Shown here: piece by piece, positions 21,260-32,635 of the stretch | How positions within the stretch are numbered: the stretch's first letter is position 1 | How the letters are laid out: every line of letters begins with the position of its first letter | NCBI GenBank assembly: GCA_963682175.1 | Contig: OY821784.1 | Span: 20,689,621-20,753,620 of the forward strand | Direction of reading: 5' to 3' | DNA length: 64,000 nucleotides | DNA from: Triglochin maritima | Lineage: Eukaryota; Streptophyta; Magnoliopsida; Alismatales; Juncaginaceae | The notes under the pieces: generated by a model | Database searches by the model: none | The model's input: only the letters and a program-made list of their open reading frames with translations | Told to the model about the DNA's origin: nothing | Made by a program: the position numbers and the translations under genes

Positions 21260-24200
21260 ATGAATGTACTCATGTGGAATGTGCATGTCGCAAATCTCCT
21301 CGGCTGTGTGCACATGATTCGGGGTAGATTAAAGGAGGCAAAGGCGGACGTTGTGTGCCTCCTCGAACATAAAGTGAAGCTTAAGAAGTTGAAGCGCTTC
21401 CGGTGAGAAATTTGGGGCACGAGTGGGTATCGAACAACTTGGTAATCAACTCCTGGAGAATTTGTCTTGTGGAATGACCTGAAGGAGGTTCTGAAGGTGA
21501 CTTATGAAACCACAAAAATGCTATAGCTGGAAGGTAGTGAGAAAAGGAACGGGAAGAACTTGGTTATCCCGGCGGTCTATGCTGAAAATGAGCATATAGA
21601 GAGGTGCTCGCTTTGGGATGTTCTTATCCGAGCAGCAACTCATGACTCTATGCCTTGGATGGTTTGTGGTGACTTCAATTGCATTAGGAATGCACATGAT
21701 AAGAGAACGGAGGGGGGGTGTGGGTTTAAACTTGTTGGCTATGGATGAACGCAATGCTTGTGTAGATGACTTCAGCTTTTGGAGGTTCCTTCAACGGGTG
21801 GCGAGTTTACATGGTCAAATTCTTCGCATGGGGAGGCATGCTTTGATTGAATTCTCATGTCTCATGCATGGCTTGAGTCTTTCCCTGATTCGTTCTATGT
21901 TGTGGGGGATAGGGTTTTAAGCGATAACTCAATGCTCATCATGGCCATGGAGAAAGAAGGACATCAAAAGAAGAGGATCTTTAGGTTCATAAATTTCTGG
22001 GTTGAGCATGCCAAGTTTAAGGATGTGGTGAAGGAGGCGTGGGCTAAAAGGGTCATAGGCACTCCCATGTTTATATGATGGCAAGACTAAGTAAGGCGAA
22101 GGAAGAATTAAAGTGGAGTGAGGAGACATTTGGAAATGTTGAACAGAGAGTAGGTGAAGCCCAGCTCTTGCTTGCTGAAATACGGAAACAAATGGAGGAA
22201 TACCCGAGCAATGAGGGCCTACTTCAGCGTGAGGGTTCTTCTAAGGTGGAGCTTGACTTAGCCTTGGTGAGGGAGGTGGCTCTTTTGAGGCAGAAATCAA
22301 GGGTACAATGGCTACGTGAAGGTGACCAGAACTCAAGATTTTTCCATGCTTCTCTTAGAGTGAGGAGAGCCACCAACACTGTGACGAGAGTGAGTGAGGA
22401 GGGGGTGGTTATTGAGGAAGAGGAGGCTATCCAGGTGGTCTTTTGAAGGTGTTTTTATAACTTGTTTGCTAGTCGTTTTCAGGTGCAACATATCGATCCC
22501 ATGTTATGTCCTCCTAAGTTGGGGGACGACGAGAAGATGGCACTTATCCAACCTTTGGATATGATTGAACAAGAGAAGATGGTGATGCATTCTAATGTCG
22601 ACAATGCCCCGGACCGGATGGGTTTGATGAAAAAAAAATTAAAGTCGCTTGGGAGTGTGTGAAGGGTGGCTTGTTCAAAGTAGTTGACTCTTTCATGAGG
22701 AGTGGCAAGCTACTGAAGCGGGTCAACTATACATCTATCACCATCATTCCAAAGAAGACGACACCAGCCACGGTTGATGATTATAGGCCCATTTCCCTCT
22801 GTAATATGGTGTACAAGTTCTTATCAAAGATTCTACCAAATAGATTGAAGGTGCTTCTCCAGAGTTTGGTTGGGGAAACACAAAGTGCATTTGTGAGTGG
22901 ATGGTGGATCAGCGTTAACATTTTGCTTGCTCATGAGATATGCCATAATATGCACTCGGGAGGAGGAAGAGGGCAGACGTGTCTGAAGTTGGACCTTTGA
23001 AAGTCCTATGACTCTATATCATGGCAATTCCTCAAGGAACTGCTGCAACATTTTGGATTCCTAGCCCACTGGTGTAAGCTTATGTTGGCATGCGTCCGAG
23101 CATCTTTCGTGGTCACGGTGAATGGAGCAAACTCGCGACCGTTTCAAGCAATGATTGGATTAAGGCAAGGGGACTCGCTAGCCCCTACTTTTTTGTCCTT
23201 TGTATGGAGGTGCTTTGCTCTATGTTTAGAAGGGGGTGGAGAGGGGCACCATCGAACCAGCAATGTGCGGGGATGTACAAATTTTTCATCTTCTATTTGC
23301 GGATGATGTAATGGTCTTTGCTGCTGCTACTGGGGAAAATGCGAGGACAATCAAACACATCCTTATGGAGTTTTCTTCTACTTCTGGGTAGCAGCTGAAG
23401 GCATCGAAGAGTCAAATATTCATGGGAGGCGAAGCACATGAGGGCACCTAGAGTTGTGAACATCTAGGCATGGCAAGGGCTACCTTCCTGGTCACATACT
23501 TGGGTCTCCCTCTATTCTCCTCACGTCTAGGCAGACACCAATGCATGGGACATACAAGTCTTTTTGCATGACGCATTGGGTAGAACAGTCTTTCTCTTAT
23601 GATGAAGCAATTCTCAGCTCACAAATCAGCCACAACCAACACCTTTCTTTCAATGGCAGGTCGTGTGGAGTTGGTGAGAAGTGTGCTTGTGTCTATGTGC
23701 ATCTATTGGACTTCGGCTTTTATCATCCCACGGAAAGTCTTGAAGGAAGTAGAGAGCATCATGACCCACTTTGTATGGGGAGGACCTACCAAGTGGGTGG
23801 TTGTAGCTTGGAAGATATTTGCACACCAAAGAAGGGGGGTGGATTGGGGTTGCGGAGACTTCAGGATTGGAACGTTGTCGGGCTATTGCGTGTCCTTTGG
23901 TTAGTAGTGGAGGATGGTGGTTCACTTTGGGTTAACTGCGTGAGAAGAAAGTATTTAAGGAACCGAAATATATGGCTACCAAGGCCACCTTAGGTGTGTT
24001 CATGGGCATGGAAGGGCATCTTGAGTGTCCGAGAGTTGGCAAAGGATAAGATCTAATACAAGGTGGGAAATGGGACAAAATATAAGTTCTTCACCGATCC
24101 ATGGTGTGGACAGCCATTACTATCATCACCAGGGGGAGAGCGCCTTCGCTATGATATGCGAGTTCCAAAGGATAATCTGGTATCATATTTTATCCATGAG

Positions 24201-24551
24201 GGGACATGGCTTCTTCCTAAACTGAGGTCCTTACAGATGGCGGTATTGTGGCCTCACATACTACTAATTACCATACATGGAGGGCGAGACAACCCAGTAA
24301 GGGTGGGAGCGAAGAGTGAGCTGTTTTCAATCAAGGAAGCATGGACGTGGGCGGTACTTGGGCATAGGCAAGTGGGCTCGTCAGATTTGGAGTGCCATAA
24401 GTACCATATCCTGAAGCACACTCTAACACTACGGAGAGCCTTGCGAGGGAGACTGCTGACCAAGGCCTTCATGCGAGCTAGAGGTGCAGCTCATGACCCC
24501 AAGTTTGCATTGTGCGAAGAGAAGGAAGAGGATATGCTTCACCTCTTCTGG
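21260..24551 (+). pseudogene. LINE C ORF2 (endonuclease / RT / partial zf-RVT), broken
   Basis: ATG 21260 aligns with the LINE B ORF2 start. Endonuclease motifs are 'LLEHKVKLKK' (near 21360) and 'WMVCGDFNCIR' (near 21655), with Gly-to-Cys in the first. RT motifs are 'QKSRVQWLREGD', 'DDYRPISLCNM' (near 22770), 'QSAFVSG', 'RQGDSLAP' and FADD near 23293. Frameshifts and stops occur throughout, for example TGA at 22444 and 'LDL*KSYDS' near 22998. Near 23545-23640 a short insertion disrupts the segment before 'NTFLSMAGRVELVRSV'. The protein ends at the polypurine junction. Confidence 0.88.
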
Positions 24552-25645
24552 ATGAGACAGTGGGAGACAGGAGAGAAAGAGAAGGAGAGTGTAGGACGGG
24601 AGGGAATGAAATGGGGAAACAAGGAGAGACAGAGAGGGAAGAAGAAGAGAGAAGGAGATGGAGACAGAGAGCTAGAAGGAGAAGGAGAGTGAGGAGAGGT
24701 GGACTGAGGGGGAGAGAGTGAGAAGGACAAAGAGAGGGAGAGATGGTGAAGGACAGGTAGAGAGAACAATAGAGAATGAGGGAGAGGGAGATGGAGAGGG
24801 GGAGTCGGATAGAGATTAGGAGGGAGTTAAACGGAGAAGGGGAGAGAGTGAATTAGAACGAGAAGAAGAGAGAGGAGGGAGAGAGGGAGACTGTGGAGTT
24901 AAGAAAAGGAGAGAAGAAGTAGAAAGAGGGAGGAAATGGAGAGGGAGAAAAAGTGAGAGAAGGGGAGAGAGACTCCGTAAGAATGCTGGAAGGGGAAAGA
25001 AGGAGAAGGAGAGAGAGTGAGAGAGGAAATGAAGAGGAGACTGGAAGAGAAGGAGAAGGAGAGTAGGAAAGAGAGTGGGAGAAGGAGAAGTAGAGGTAGA
25101 ATGTAAGAAGAGAGAGAAATATAGAGAAGGAAGAGGGAGAAGGGGAGAAAGAGGGAGAGAGAAGGAGAGTAGGAAAGAGAGAGGGAGAAGGAGAAGTAGA
25201 GGTAGAAGGTAAGAAGAGAGAGAAATATAGAGAAGGAGAAGGAGGAGAAGGGAGAAAGATAAAGAGAGAAGGAGAATGACAAAAGATGAGAAGGGGAAAG
25301 AGAGAGATCGAAAGACAAATAGAGAGGAGAGAGATAAGGAGGAGAACAAGAGGAGTGAGAGAGAGAGTGAAGATGACGAAGAGGAAAAGTAAAGGGAGGA
25401 GGAGAGAGAAGAACATGTGAAGTAGAAGGAGAGAGAGCGGAGGAAGAGGAGGGAGAAGAAGGAGAGAGAAGAAGTAGAAGGAGAACAAGAGAGATGACAA
25501 GGGGAGAGGGAAGGGCACGATAGAGAGAAGAATAAGGACACACAGAGAGAACGAGAAGGGGAGACTGGAGAGAAGACAAGGGGAGAGAGAGAGAGAGACA
25601 AAGAGAAAGAGAGAGAGAAGGACATTGGGAGTGAGAGGAAAAAAA
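24552..25645 (+). repeat. Second polypurine array, colinear with the first
   Basis: About 1.1 kb of purine-rich sequence follows the first array from about 7380 to 8430 in the same order and orientation: 'gtgtaggacg' (24589, 7387), 'gagaacaatag' (near 24760, 7567), 'gtgaattagaa' (24848, 7653) and 'ccgtaag' (near 24975, 7779). This makes it a dispersed repeat copy and not an independent microsatellite. It ends in an A run (25639-25645) next to LINE D. Confidence 0.88.
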
Positions 25646-25672
25646 CTTGAGAGGAGAGAGGAGTCGCGAAAC

Positions 25673-27480
25673 ATGGGAAACCTTGGTTTCTCTAGGGTTC
25701 CGACCTTTTTTCCCAACCAAATCTCTTGGTTTTTGCATCAAAATGGATCCCAAGTTGAGTTCTACTCTTGTGCTACTAGAGGATGGAGATTGTGGCACAA
25801 GACAGGATCTCCATCCACCACCTTTCCATGGCCCGACCCCAAACTTGGGGGGTGAAGCTCACACCCCACCTCTAGGGAGTACAACTACTCCCCCAAGGAC
25901 GTGGAGTGATTTGTTCAAGGCCGGAGCAAGGGTATCCACGACACTAGAGTTCCTCCCTCCAGCTGTGACGGGAGGGGAAAAAGTGGCTTTGTGCTCCAAG
26001 CAAGAAGTGGTCATTGCCTTGAATAGATGGGATAAGGTGTTAGTTCGTTACTTTATTGCTTTCAAACCACATTTGCCAACACTTGAGAAGCACCTCCACA
26101 AGATGTAGGGTTTGGTTGGAGGCATGGAGGTCATCAAGAGGAGTCAAGGTTTCCTCCTCTTTCGGTTCACAGTTGGAGAGGATAGAAAACGTGTGCTTGA
26201 AGGGGGACCATGGTTCATACGTGGGTGCCCCCTTGTAGTGTTGTAGAGGGCAAGCATCACTACGATACCAATTTGGATTCGCCTCCCAGAGCTAGACGTC
26301 CGTTTTTGGTCAAGCAAAATGTTGAGCAACATTGTAAGTGTCCTCGGGAGGTCGTTATACATGGATTAGCACACTGTATCGGGGAGGAGATTGGCCTTTG
26401 CTAGGGTTTGTGTGGAAGTCTCTCATGACATCACATATGCAAGTTGGGTGGATGTTCAAGTAGAAGGGGCTGAAACACATAGAGTGTTTGTGGAGTATGA
26501 ATGGAGGCCCGGTTATTGCCTTTATTCTAGGGAGTTTGGTCACATTATGGAGAAGTGTCCGAGGAAACAAATGGCTGCAATTTAGCTTGTGGAGGTTCCC
26601 AAAGAGAAGGCTGCGAGATAGGTAGTAGTTAGCCAAGGAAGGGTTGGAAAAAGGGATGCAAGTGGAAGGAGGGTGGAGGGGTCAATCGAGAGGTTGGATG
26701 GACAAAGGCTTGAAGATGGTGACATTGCCCCGGAGATAGAGGTGGCTGACCGAAGAGGGAAGGAGAAAGGAGAAGGTGTAAGGGATGATGACGTGGAGGG
26801 AGGAGGAGATGAAGTGGATTAAGGTGCGAGTGAGGAGCTGCCATGTGGAAGGGTTTCTGAGGAGGAAGCAATGGAAGGTAATAATTTAGTTGATGAACAT
26901 TTGAGCTCCTTAACGTGTTTGGAGGGAGAAATTCAGGCTAGGACATGTGGCATGAGACAAAGTACTTGTCAAGACAATATGGAATGCTCCCGCAAAGTTT
27001 TAATGATTTCTAGCATGAGCATACAAGGGAGGGAGTCTATTGGTAGAGAAAAAGGGCGGAGAGAAGTGGGTGGGGAAAGTGCTAGGCCCATTTATGTAAC
27101 AACCAATGGGGAAGGAGTTGAGTGCTCTAAACATAGTTGGTCCAATGTGAAGAGGACCAACTCCTTTGGTAAGGTCAAAGTGGGGGACCGGGTGGATATG
27201 ATTGGGGGACACTTAGGGGAGGAAATTCAAGTTTAAGGGAGTGGGAAATGTGAAGTGGATTGTGTGCTTCGTTTGGGAACACATGCTACATGTGATGATG
27301 GGGTGGCTTGTGTGAGAGGGGCCACTCATGCCGTGTCAGCTAGCTTAATAAACGCAAGAGGCTACTAGGCTAGAAGAGTGTAGGGGCGAGGACAAGTACC
27401 TCCAAGGTTGGGGCAATGAGCCAAGTCAGCTAGCTTAATAAATGCATGAGGAGACGGGTTGGACCTCTCCCTCGAGAGTG
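25673..27480 (+). pseudogene. LINE D ORF1 (DUF4283-type), broken
   Basis: It starts MGNLGFSRVP, like LINE B's MGSLGSSRVS. A frameshift near 25850 moves the frame, then the DUF4283-like segment 'RYFIAFKPHLPTLEK' is followed by a stop at 26106. The later segment (26391-26585) has the knuckle 'C-2-S-4-H-4-C' near 26520: here the second Cys is Ser, while the His lost in LINE B is kept. The tail keeps the 'ESIGR' site where LINE B has a stop. Confidence 0.8.
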
Positions 27481-27524
27481 GCCCGAGGAAAGGAACTTTT
27501 GAAGAAAGTCAAAATGCAAAGTGG

Positions 27525-28429
27525 GGGAAGGTTTGAACCCAGACGTGTTGTGCCTTGTGGAGCATAAGGTCAATCTTAAGAAGATTGAGTGTTTCAAGCG
27601 AGCGATTTGGCCTAGTGCTTGGATGTCAAATAGCATGATTGTTGACTCCGGGTGGATTTTGGTGCTATGGAATGACCAAATAATGGATATGAGTGTAACT
27701 TTCGAAACATCACAACTACTACATTTCAAGGTGCGTCAAAAGAGAGATGGAATCAAATTCGACCTCATGGCTATCTATGGTTATAATGGGCATGTGGATA
27801 GGCGATATTTGTGCCATGACCTTCTTCAAGTGGCACCACCCGCACAAAGGCCGTGGATGGTGGGGAGGGGGATTTTAATTGCATTCAGAGGGCGAGTGAA
27901 AAGTGAGAAGGAGCTGCTGGAAATGTGGTTGCTATGGTGGAGTTTAATGATTGTATTGATGCCCTTGCACACCTTGAGATGCCATCCACCGGTGGTGAGT
28001 TCACGTGGTCAAACCCATCCATTGGAAGTGCATGTATTGAGACACGTATTGACCGGATCTTAATGAATAATTTGTGTCTACTACCTTGTGGGTGAAAAGG
28101 ATTTAAGTGATCATGCAATGCTTCTCATGAAGACGGAAGGCGAAAAAAGAAGATGTTTAGATTTGAAAATCATTGGGCTGAACTTGATGACTTTCGTGGA
28201 ATAGTAGGAAGAGCTTGGTCCAAGTACGCGAGGGGGACTCCCATGTTTCAGGTGGAAGAAAAACTAAATGAAGTTAAGAAGATGCTTTTACGGTGGAGTG
28301 GATCAACTTTTGGGAACGTTACGCACAAGGTGGGAGAGGCTCGTGCTGCTCTTGAGGAAGTGAGGAGGCAACGGTTTGACCATCCTCTTGATGCTGGCCT
28401 CTCCCTCGCTGAAGGGGCAGCAAAGGAGT
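27525..28429 (+). pseudogene. LINE D ORF2, 5' part, endonuclease N-terminus deleted
   Basis: An internal deletion joins the ORF1 tail ('caaagtgggggaaggttt') directly to codons for 'PDVLCLVEHKVNLKK'. The first 30 or so residues of the endonuclease, including the WNVRG catalytic Asn, are gone. The rest follows LINE B: 'RPWMVGRGILIAFRG' covers a frameshifted GGDFNCI, and 'PPVVSSRGQT' in another frame covers the TGGEFTWSN site. 28153-28429 encodes the linker before the RT. It continues at 35127. Confidence 0.85.
28425..28429. repeat. TSD GGAGT, left copy (Athila solo LTR)
   Basis: A 5-bp direct repeat with 35122-35126, directly outside the TG...CA ends of the LTR. Confidence 0.85.
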
Positions 28430-28626
28430 TGATTGACATCATTTCATGCTTACAGTTGTATCTAATATCCATTATCTTTCACCTAAAAATAGCTAGGGAA
28501 CGAGCTTAGTGTTCGAATTTCAGAAATAAATAGGTTTGAAGAGAAGACACATAAAAGGACCTAAAAGCAGCAAAAAAGGACTGAGTTGAGAGACTCAAGG
28601 ACTAAGATGCAAGATCGAAGGACCTG

Positions 28627-28984
28627 AATGTAAGATCGAAGGACCAATGAGCAAACAAGAATACTCCACACCATCATGGGGAGTATTTTGGCAATTCTAT
28701 TCGGGTCGGAGCTCCAACAAGCAAAGTAGATGCATCAAAGACAAATAAAGCCATCCAGGAAAGCCCAGAAGAAAGCCCAGACCGATCCAAACCATGTAGA
28801 CCGCCAATGTAAGATCGGAGGACCAATGAGCAAACAAGAATATCCACACCATCATGGGGAGTATTTTGGCAATTCTATTCGGGTCGGAGCCCCAACAAGC
28901 AAAGTAGATGCATCAAAGACAAACAAAGCCATCCAGGAAAGCCCAGACCGATCCAAACCCTGTAGACCGCCAATTGGCGGTCTG
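28627..28984 (+). repeat. 179-bp tandem duplication inside the solo LTR
   Basis: The segment starting 'aatgtaagatcg' at 28627 begins again at 28806 and runs to the palindrome near 28982. The junction lies inside a palindrome ('gaccgccaatgtaag'), where one half-site has been replaced by the start of the second unit. Confidence 0.85.
28965..28982. promoter_or_regulatory. Perfect 18-bp palindrome GACCGCCAATTGGCGGTC
   Basis: An exact self-complementary 18-mer in the Athila solo LTR, about 120 bp upstream of the TATA box. Only one full palindrome is present here; other LTR copies have two at 21-bp spacing. Confidence 0.85.
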
Positions 28985-29601
28985 GGTTGCTCCGGATCCT
29001 CTAAGATTTTGTTGGGTCATGTATTAGAGTGTATTCAGTCTATTTCTGGTATATGTTTAGTCCCATACAGGGGGATTATCTCGGATTACCTTTTTCTATG
29101 GCTATAAATAGAACTTTTCCTCCTTATTTGTAATCACCCATTGCTTGGAGACATTCTCTCTACTTGGAGTAAAAGCCTTGAAGCAAAAACTCAAGCTGGA
29201 GAAGAAAGCCACTTGTAATGTGAGTCATGTAAATAAAATAATTGTTCTTAGTTTATTTTAATCTTGTCTTTTAATTCTTGCATGCTTGTTTAGATTTACT
29301 TTCCTTTCTATTAGCTTTTTTAATATTCCTTTCTTGCTTAGTTTAATTTCCTTTCATTAGAATGTTGAATTTTGTTAATGTAGGTTGTAGTGTTATGATT
29401 AGTGAGTAGTTTCATCCCCAATTGGGGGGTGGAGAAATATGTGATATGATTATGTGATGTATTAGGTGTGTGTTATCTTAATCCTTTGCGCCTTATATGA
29501 TTTCCATAACCATCTAATGGGATTTCACTCTTGTCTTTGATATGCTAATGCTCTTGAATGAAGCTTAGCATATGCTTAGATTAGTGGACCTATTTTATGG
29601 G

Positions 29602-29606
29602 GAATG
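29602..29606. repeat. TSD GAATG, left copy (copia copy 2)
   Basis: GAATG precedes the LTR here and follows the other LTR at 34583-34587. Confidence 0.9.
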
Positions 29607-29984
29607 TGTTGGCTTTTTGGCCTTAATCTATGTTTTGAGGATTTAATCAACCTAATCTTAATTATGATCATGTAGAGTAGCACACATGTTCCATTGCATA
29701 TATATTGCTTTGTGCTAACCTATACAAGTGAGCAAGACTCAAGGAAGAAAGGAAATCAAGTCAAGACATGTAATGAAGCTCATTTGAAGACATGTATTTT
29801 GTATTTCTTTGAGTCTTTAGGAACCTTGTGTAATTGAGCATACTTGAGCTAAAAACTACTCAACCACACACTAGGTTCCCTATAGAAGTCACACACAAAA
29901 TTTCACATAATTTGGACTTCAATAGATCATCCAAATTAGAACCGCAAAACACCTAAACAAAACTTGAACTGTCTGGACCAAAAC

Positions 29985-30290
29985 AGTCGACCGTTGAAAC
30001 ATTTTCGTTCGACCATTCACACGTGTCACATGACCATTTGTTTTGTCGTATTATACCCAGTGGTCGTATTCGTATTATTCCCAAATACCCCAAAATTACC
30101 AAACATCCGGTCAACCGAAACATTCTTAACGGTCGACCGAACCAACACAATTTGGTCTCCCAGAAGTGCCTGGACTTATTCGGTCGACCAATCCCTTGAG
30201 CCCGTTCGACCGTTAACTTAAGTTAACTTAAGTCAAAGCTGAATTTTGACCAAACGATCGAACGAAAAACCCATTTCGGTCGACCATATT
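29985..30290. repeat. CGGTCGACCG palindrome array (copia copy 2, 5' LTR)
   Basis: About ten copies, mostly decayed by one or two bases (for example CGTTCGACCA, CGGTCAACCG), plus conserved ones such as CGGTCGACCG near 30130. It lies upstream of the TATA box. Confidence 0.8.
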
Positions 30291-30382
30291 TAGGCAGAAT
30301 TGGGTCCTACAGGTTTCTGTTTTATGTATCTTACACCAACTCATACCCAATCAACCCCAACGGCTATATTCTCGCTAATGCT

Positions 30383-30390
30383 TATAAATA
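30383..30390 (+). promoter_or_regulatory. TATA box, copia 5' LTR
   Basis: TATAAATA in 'gcttataaatagag'. The same box is at 20232-20239 and 34037-34044, and on the minus strand at 47380-47387 and 51197-51204. Confidence 0.65.
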
Positions 30391-30929
30391 GAGTTGTAAA
30401 ACACATTTTAACACAACTCTCCCACTACATACTTGTCGAATACATTAGATAGAATCCCAAACACTCCAAGCCTCTAATTTCCACACTAAGATCAATTGCA
30501 ATCCTTCTCAAGTGTGCTCAAGTTTAAAGAGTGATTGTCCCACTCAAGGTTATTGCTGTCAAAGAAGAGTAAAGGTTTCGGTGAAAGCCCGAAGCATCCC
30601 TCTCAGATTGTGAGAGGTGGAGCCAAACTCGGCGAGGGTTGTTCGCGTGCTTGAAGATTGTAAAGGCGTTCTCTCCCGGCCCGGAACGGGGAGTGGTTAG
30701 TGAAGTCATGAGCGGAGCTCGGTGATCCGAGCGGAGCTTGCAAGAGAGGACTACGACCCGAGTGGGGTGCCGAACCTCTATAAAAAAACCCCGTGTCCAT
30801 TGTGGTTTGCATTATTCTCCCTTCACATGCTTGTTTGTTTTAAATTCCGCTGCATATCTTCGATTGTTTAAAGAAGTAGGTAATTAGCTTAAAAGTGATT
30901 AGCATAGCCGACCCATACGATCCTACATT

Positions 30930-30942
30930 TGGTATCAGAGCC
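30930..30942 (+). promoter_or_regulatory. Primer-binding site, initiator tRNA-Met
   Basis: TGGTATCAGAGCC lies two bases after the LTR end. This is the standard tRNA-Met-complementary site of plant copia elements and is identical in copy 3. Confidence 0.9.
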
Positions 30943-30979
30943 TTGTGAGCTAAATTCATTACTTAATCGTATTTTTAGC

Positions 30980-32635
30980 ATGGCTAGCACATCAAATCAT
31001 GTAGAGGGATTATGCACAACTCGACCTCCTTTGCTAAATGGGTCAAATTATAATTATTGGAAAAATAGGATGAAAATATTCCTAATTTCAAATAACCTTA
31101 AGTATTGGATGTTTCTCCAAAATCCATACACACCCCCAAATGAAGATGAACTAGATTCACTTACCAGACCCAAAATGAAAGAAATCGAAATGAATTCGAA
31201 AATCTTGAACATCTTGCATTGTGGCCTTAATGAGGGTGAATATAATAGGATTAGAGGTTGTGTTAGTGCATATGAAATTTGGCATAGACTACAAATGCAT
31301 CATGAGGGGGATAGCAAAACTAAGGAAACCCGTATTAGTCTCCTCATGCATAAATATGAGATCTTTCCTATGCAAATTGGTGAAAACATAAGCAAAATGA
31401 ACACTCGCTTCACCGATATCACTAACTCTCTTTTGGTTCTTGGAAGAAGATTAAATGAAGGAGAGATGACATGGAAATTCCTCCGATCATTAAGCCACGA
31501 TTGGGAAGATAAGGTGGTTACAATTGAAGAAGCACACGATCTTTCCCACCTCAAGATGGAGTAATTAATTGGAAACTTGATGGCATATGAACTCTAAATC
31601 AACCATCGAAAGGAGAAGGAAGCTTCAAGGAACGAACCCCTCTTGTCATTACATGCAAATATCGAGCAACCAAGGAGGAGTGTAGAAGATGAGGACATTG
31701 AAGTCCTAGCAAAAGACTTCTTCAAATACCTCAAGAAGGATAAGGGAGAAAAGAATGAAAGAAGAGGTAGAAGAAGTGAGAAAAGAGAAAAAGAAAAGGA
31801 GAAGGAGGAGAGCAAAAATGAGAGAAGAGAAGGGGAAAAGAAAAATGAGAGAATGGAGAGTAGGAGAGAAAAGGAGAGGAGTAAGAGAAAAGAGAAGAGG
31901 TTGGAAGCTCACAAGGCTACTTGGGACGATTCATCGTCTTCATCATCATCCAAATCAACCGCACCTTCATCAACAAAGGAATATGCACATATGTGCTACA
32001 TAGCAATTCAAGATGAAGGAAGTGAGGTATCTTCTAACTCTTACTCTAGAAGATCACATTCATGCTCAACTAAGTCATATTATAGTGATAGCTCAAACTC
32101 TAGTGCAAATAACGAAAATTATACACATTATGAGCTTCAAAATGCATTTCGAGACTTAGTTAAACAATATGAGATCATTTGTGAAAAGAGCAAAAGTGCT
32201 AGGAAGCTAATCAAAGATCTCCAAAGTCTAATTGAAACATGCATGAATGAGAAAAATGAGGTGCTTGCTAAATTTGAAAATAATGCATCAAATCTTGATA
32301 AATTAAAAGAGACACCTATAGATGTTCAACAATTAGATATTCATGCTTGCAATGTGCAATTAAGAAAAGATCTAGAAAAGTTCACCAATGGAACTAAGAT
32401 GCTTAACATGCTTTTAGGTAGTCAAAGACAATCTTTGCAAAAACATGGCTTAGGATACAATGCTAAATTGAAAAACCATGTATCTCACACTACACTAAAT
32501 GGCAAGCATATGTTCATTAATCATACTTCCTCAAGTGTGTGGGCTCCTAAAACCAAAATGGTGTGGGTTCCCAAAGCTAACATTCAAGGACCCAAACTTG
32601 TTTGGGTACCTAAATCTACACTTGTAGGTGCTTGA
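30980..32635 (+). pseudogene. Copia gag, copy 2, two in-frame stops
   Basis: Starts MASTSNHVEG. Residues 1-210 or so form the copia gag-polypeptide (UBN2-like) region ('YNYWKNRMKIFL', 'LNEGEYNRIRG', 'EIWHRLQMHHEG', 'WKFLRSLSHDWEDK'). A highly charged Lys/Glu/Arg stretch, a poly-Ser segment, a predicted coiled-coil stretch and the 'MLLGSQRQSL...KMVWVPK' tail follow. TAA at 31562-31564 replaces a Glu codon and TAA at 31595-31597 replaces a Gln codon of the intact copy 3 gag; otherwise the frame is open to 32635. No CCHC zinc knuckle is visible. Confidence 0.88.

Larger units (their letters stand above)
20793..24551 (+). mobile_element. LINE C, L1-like, truncated at both ends
   Basis: Its sequence belongs to the same family as LINE A and B. 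It starts in the ORF1 tail right after the copia LTR and stops inside the zf-RVT region ('LHLFW' near 24545), where the second polypurine array begins. The C-terminal quarter of zf-RVT, the 3' UTR and the A tail are missing. Confidence 0.88.
25646..28429 (+). mobile_element. LINE D, 5' part (continues at 35127)
   Basis: The 5' end ('cttgagaggagagaggag') matches the 5' UTR of LINE B at about 9760. ORF1 and the first part of ORF2 follow, up to the insertion site of an Athila solo LTR at 28430. The 5-bp duplication GGAGT (28425-28429 and 35122-35126) shows that the LINE was intact here when the LTR element inserted. Confidence 0.9.
29607..30927 (+). mobile_element. 5' LTR of copia copy 2
   Basis: A 1321-bp LTR, TGTTGGC...CCTACA. 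It carries the CGGTCGACCG-like cluster (about 29985-30290), a TATA box (30383-30390) and a 'ctctcccggcccggaacggggag' stem region. Confidence 0.92.

Noticed and set aside
24539..25798. Long minus-strand open frames in the second purine array
   Set aside because: The same compositional artefact as in the first array.
30928..30942. tRNA-Met-like sequence after the LTRs (also 37916 and 50632)
   Set aside because: Short primer-binding sites complementary to the tRNA 3' end; no cloverleaf, so not tRNA genes.
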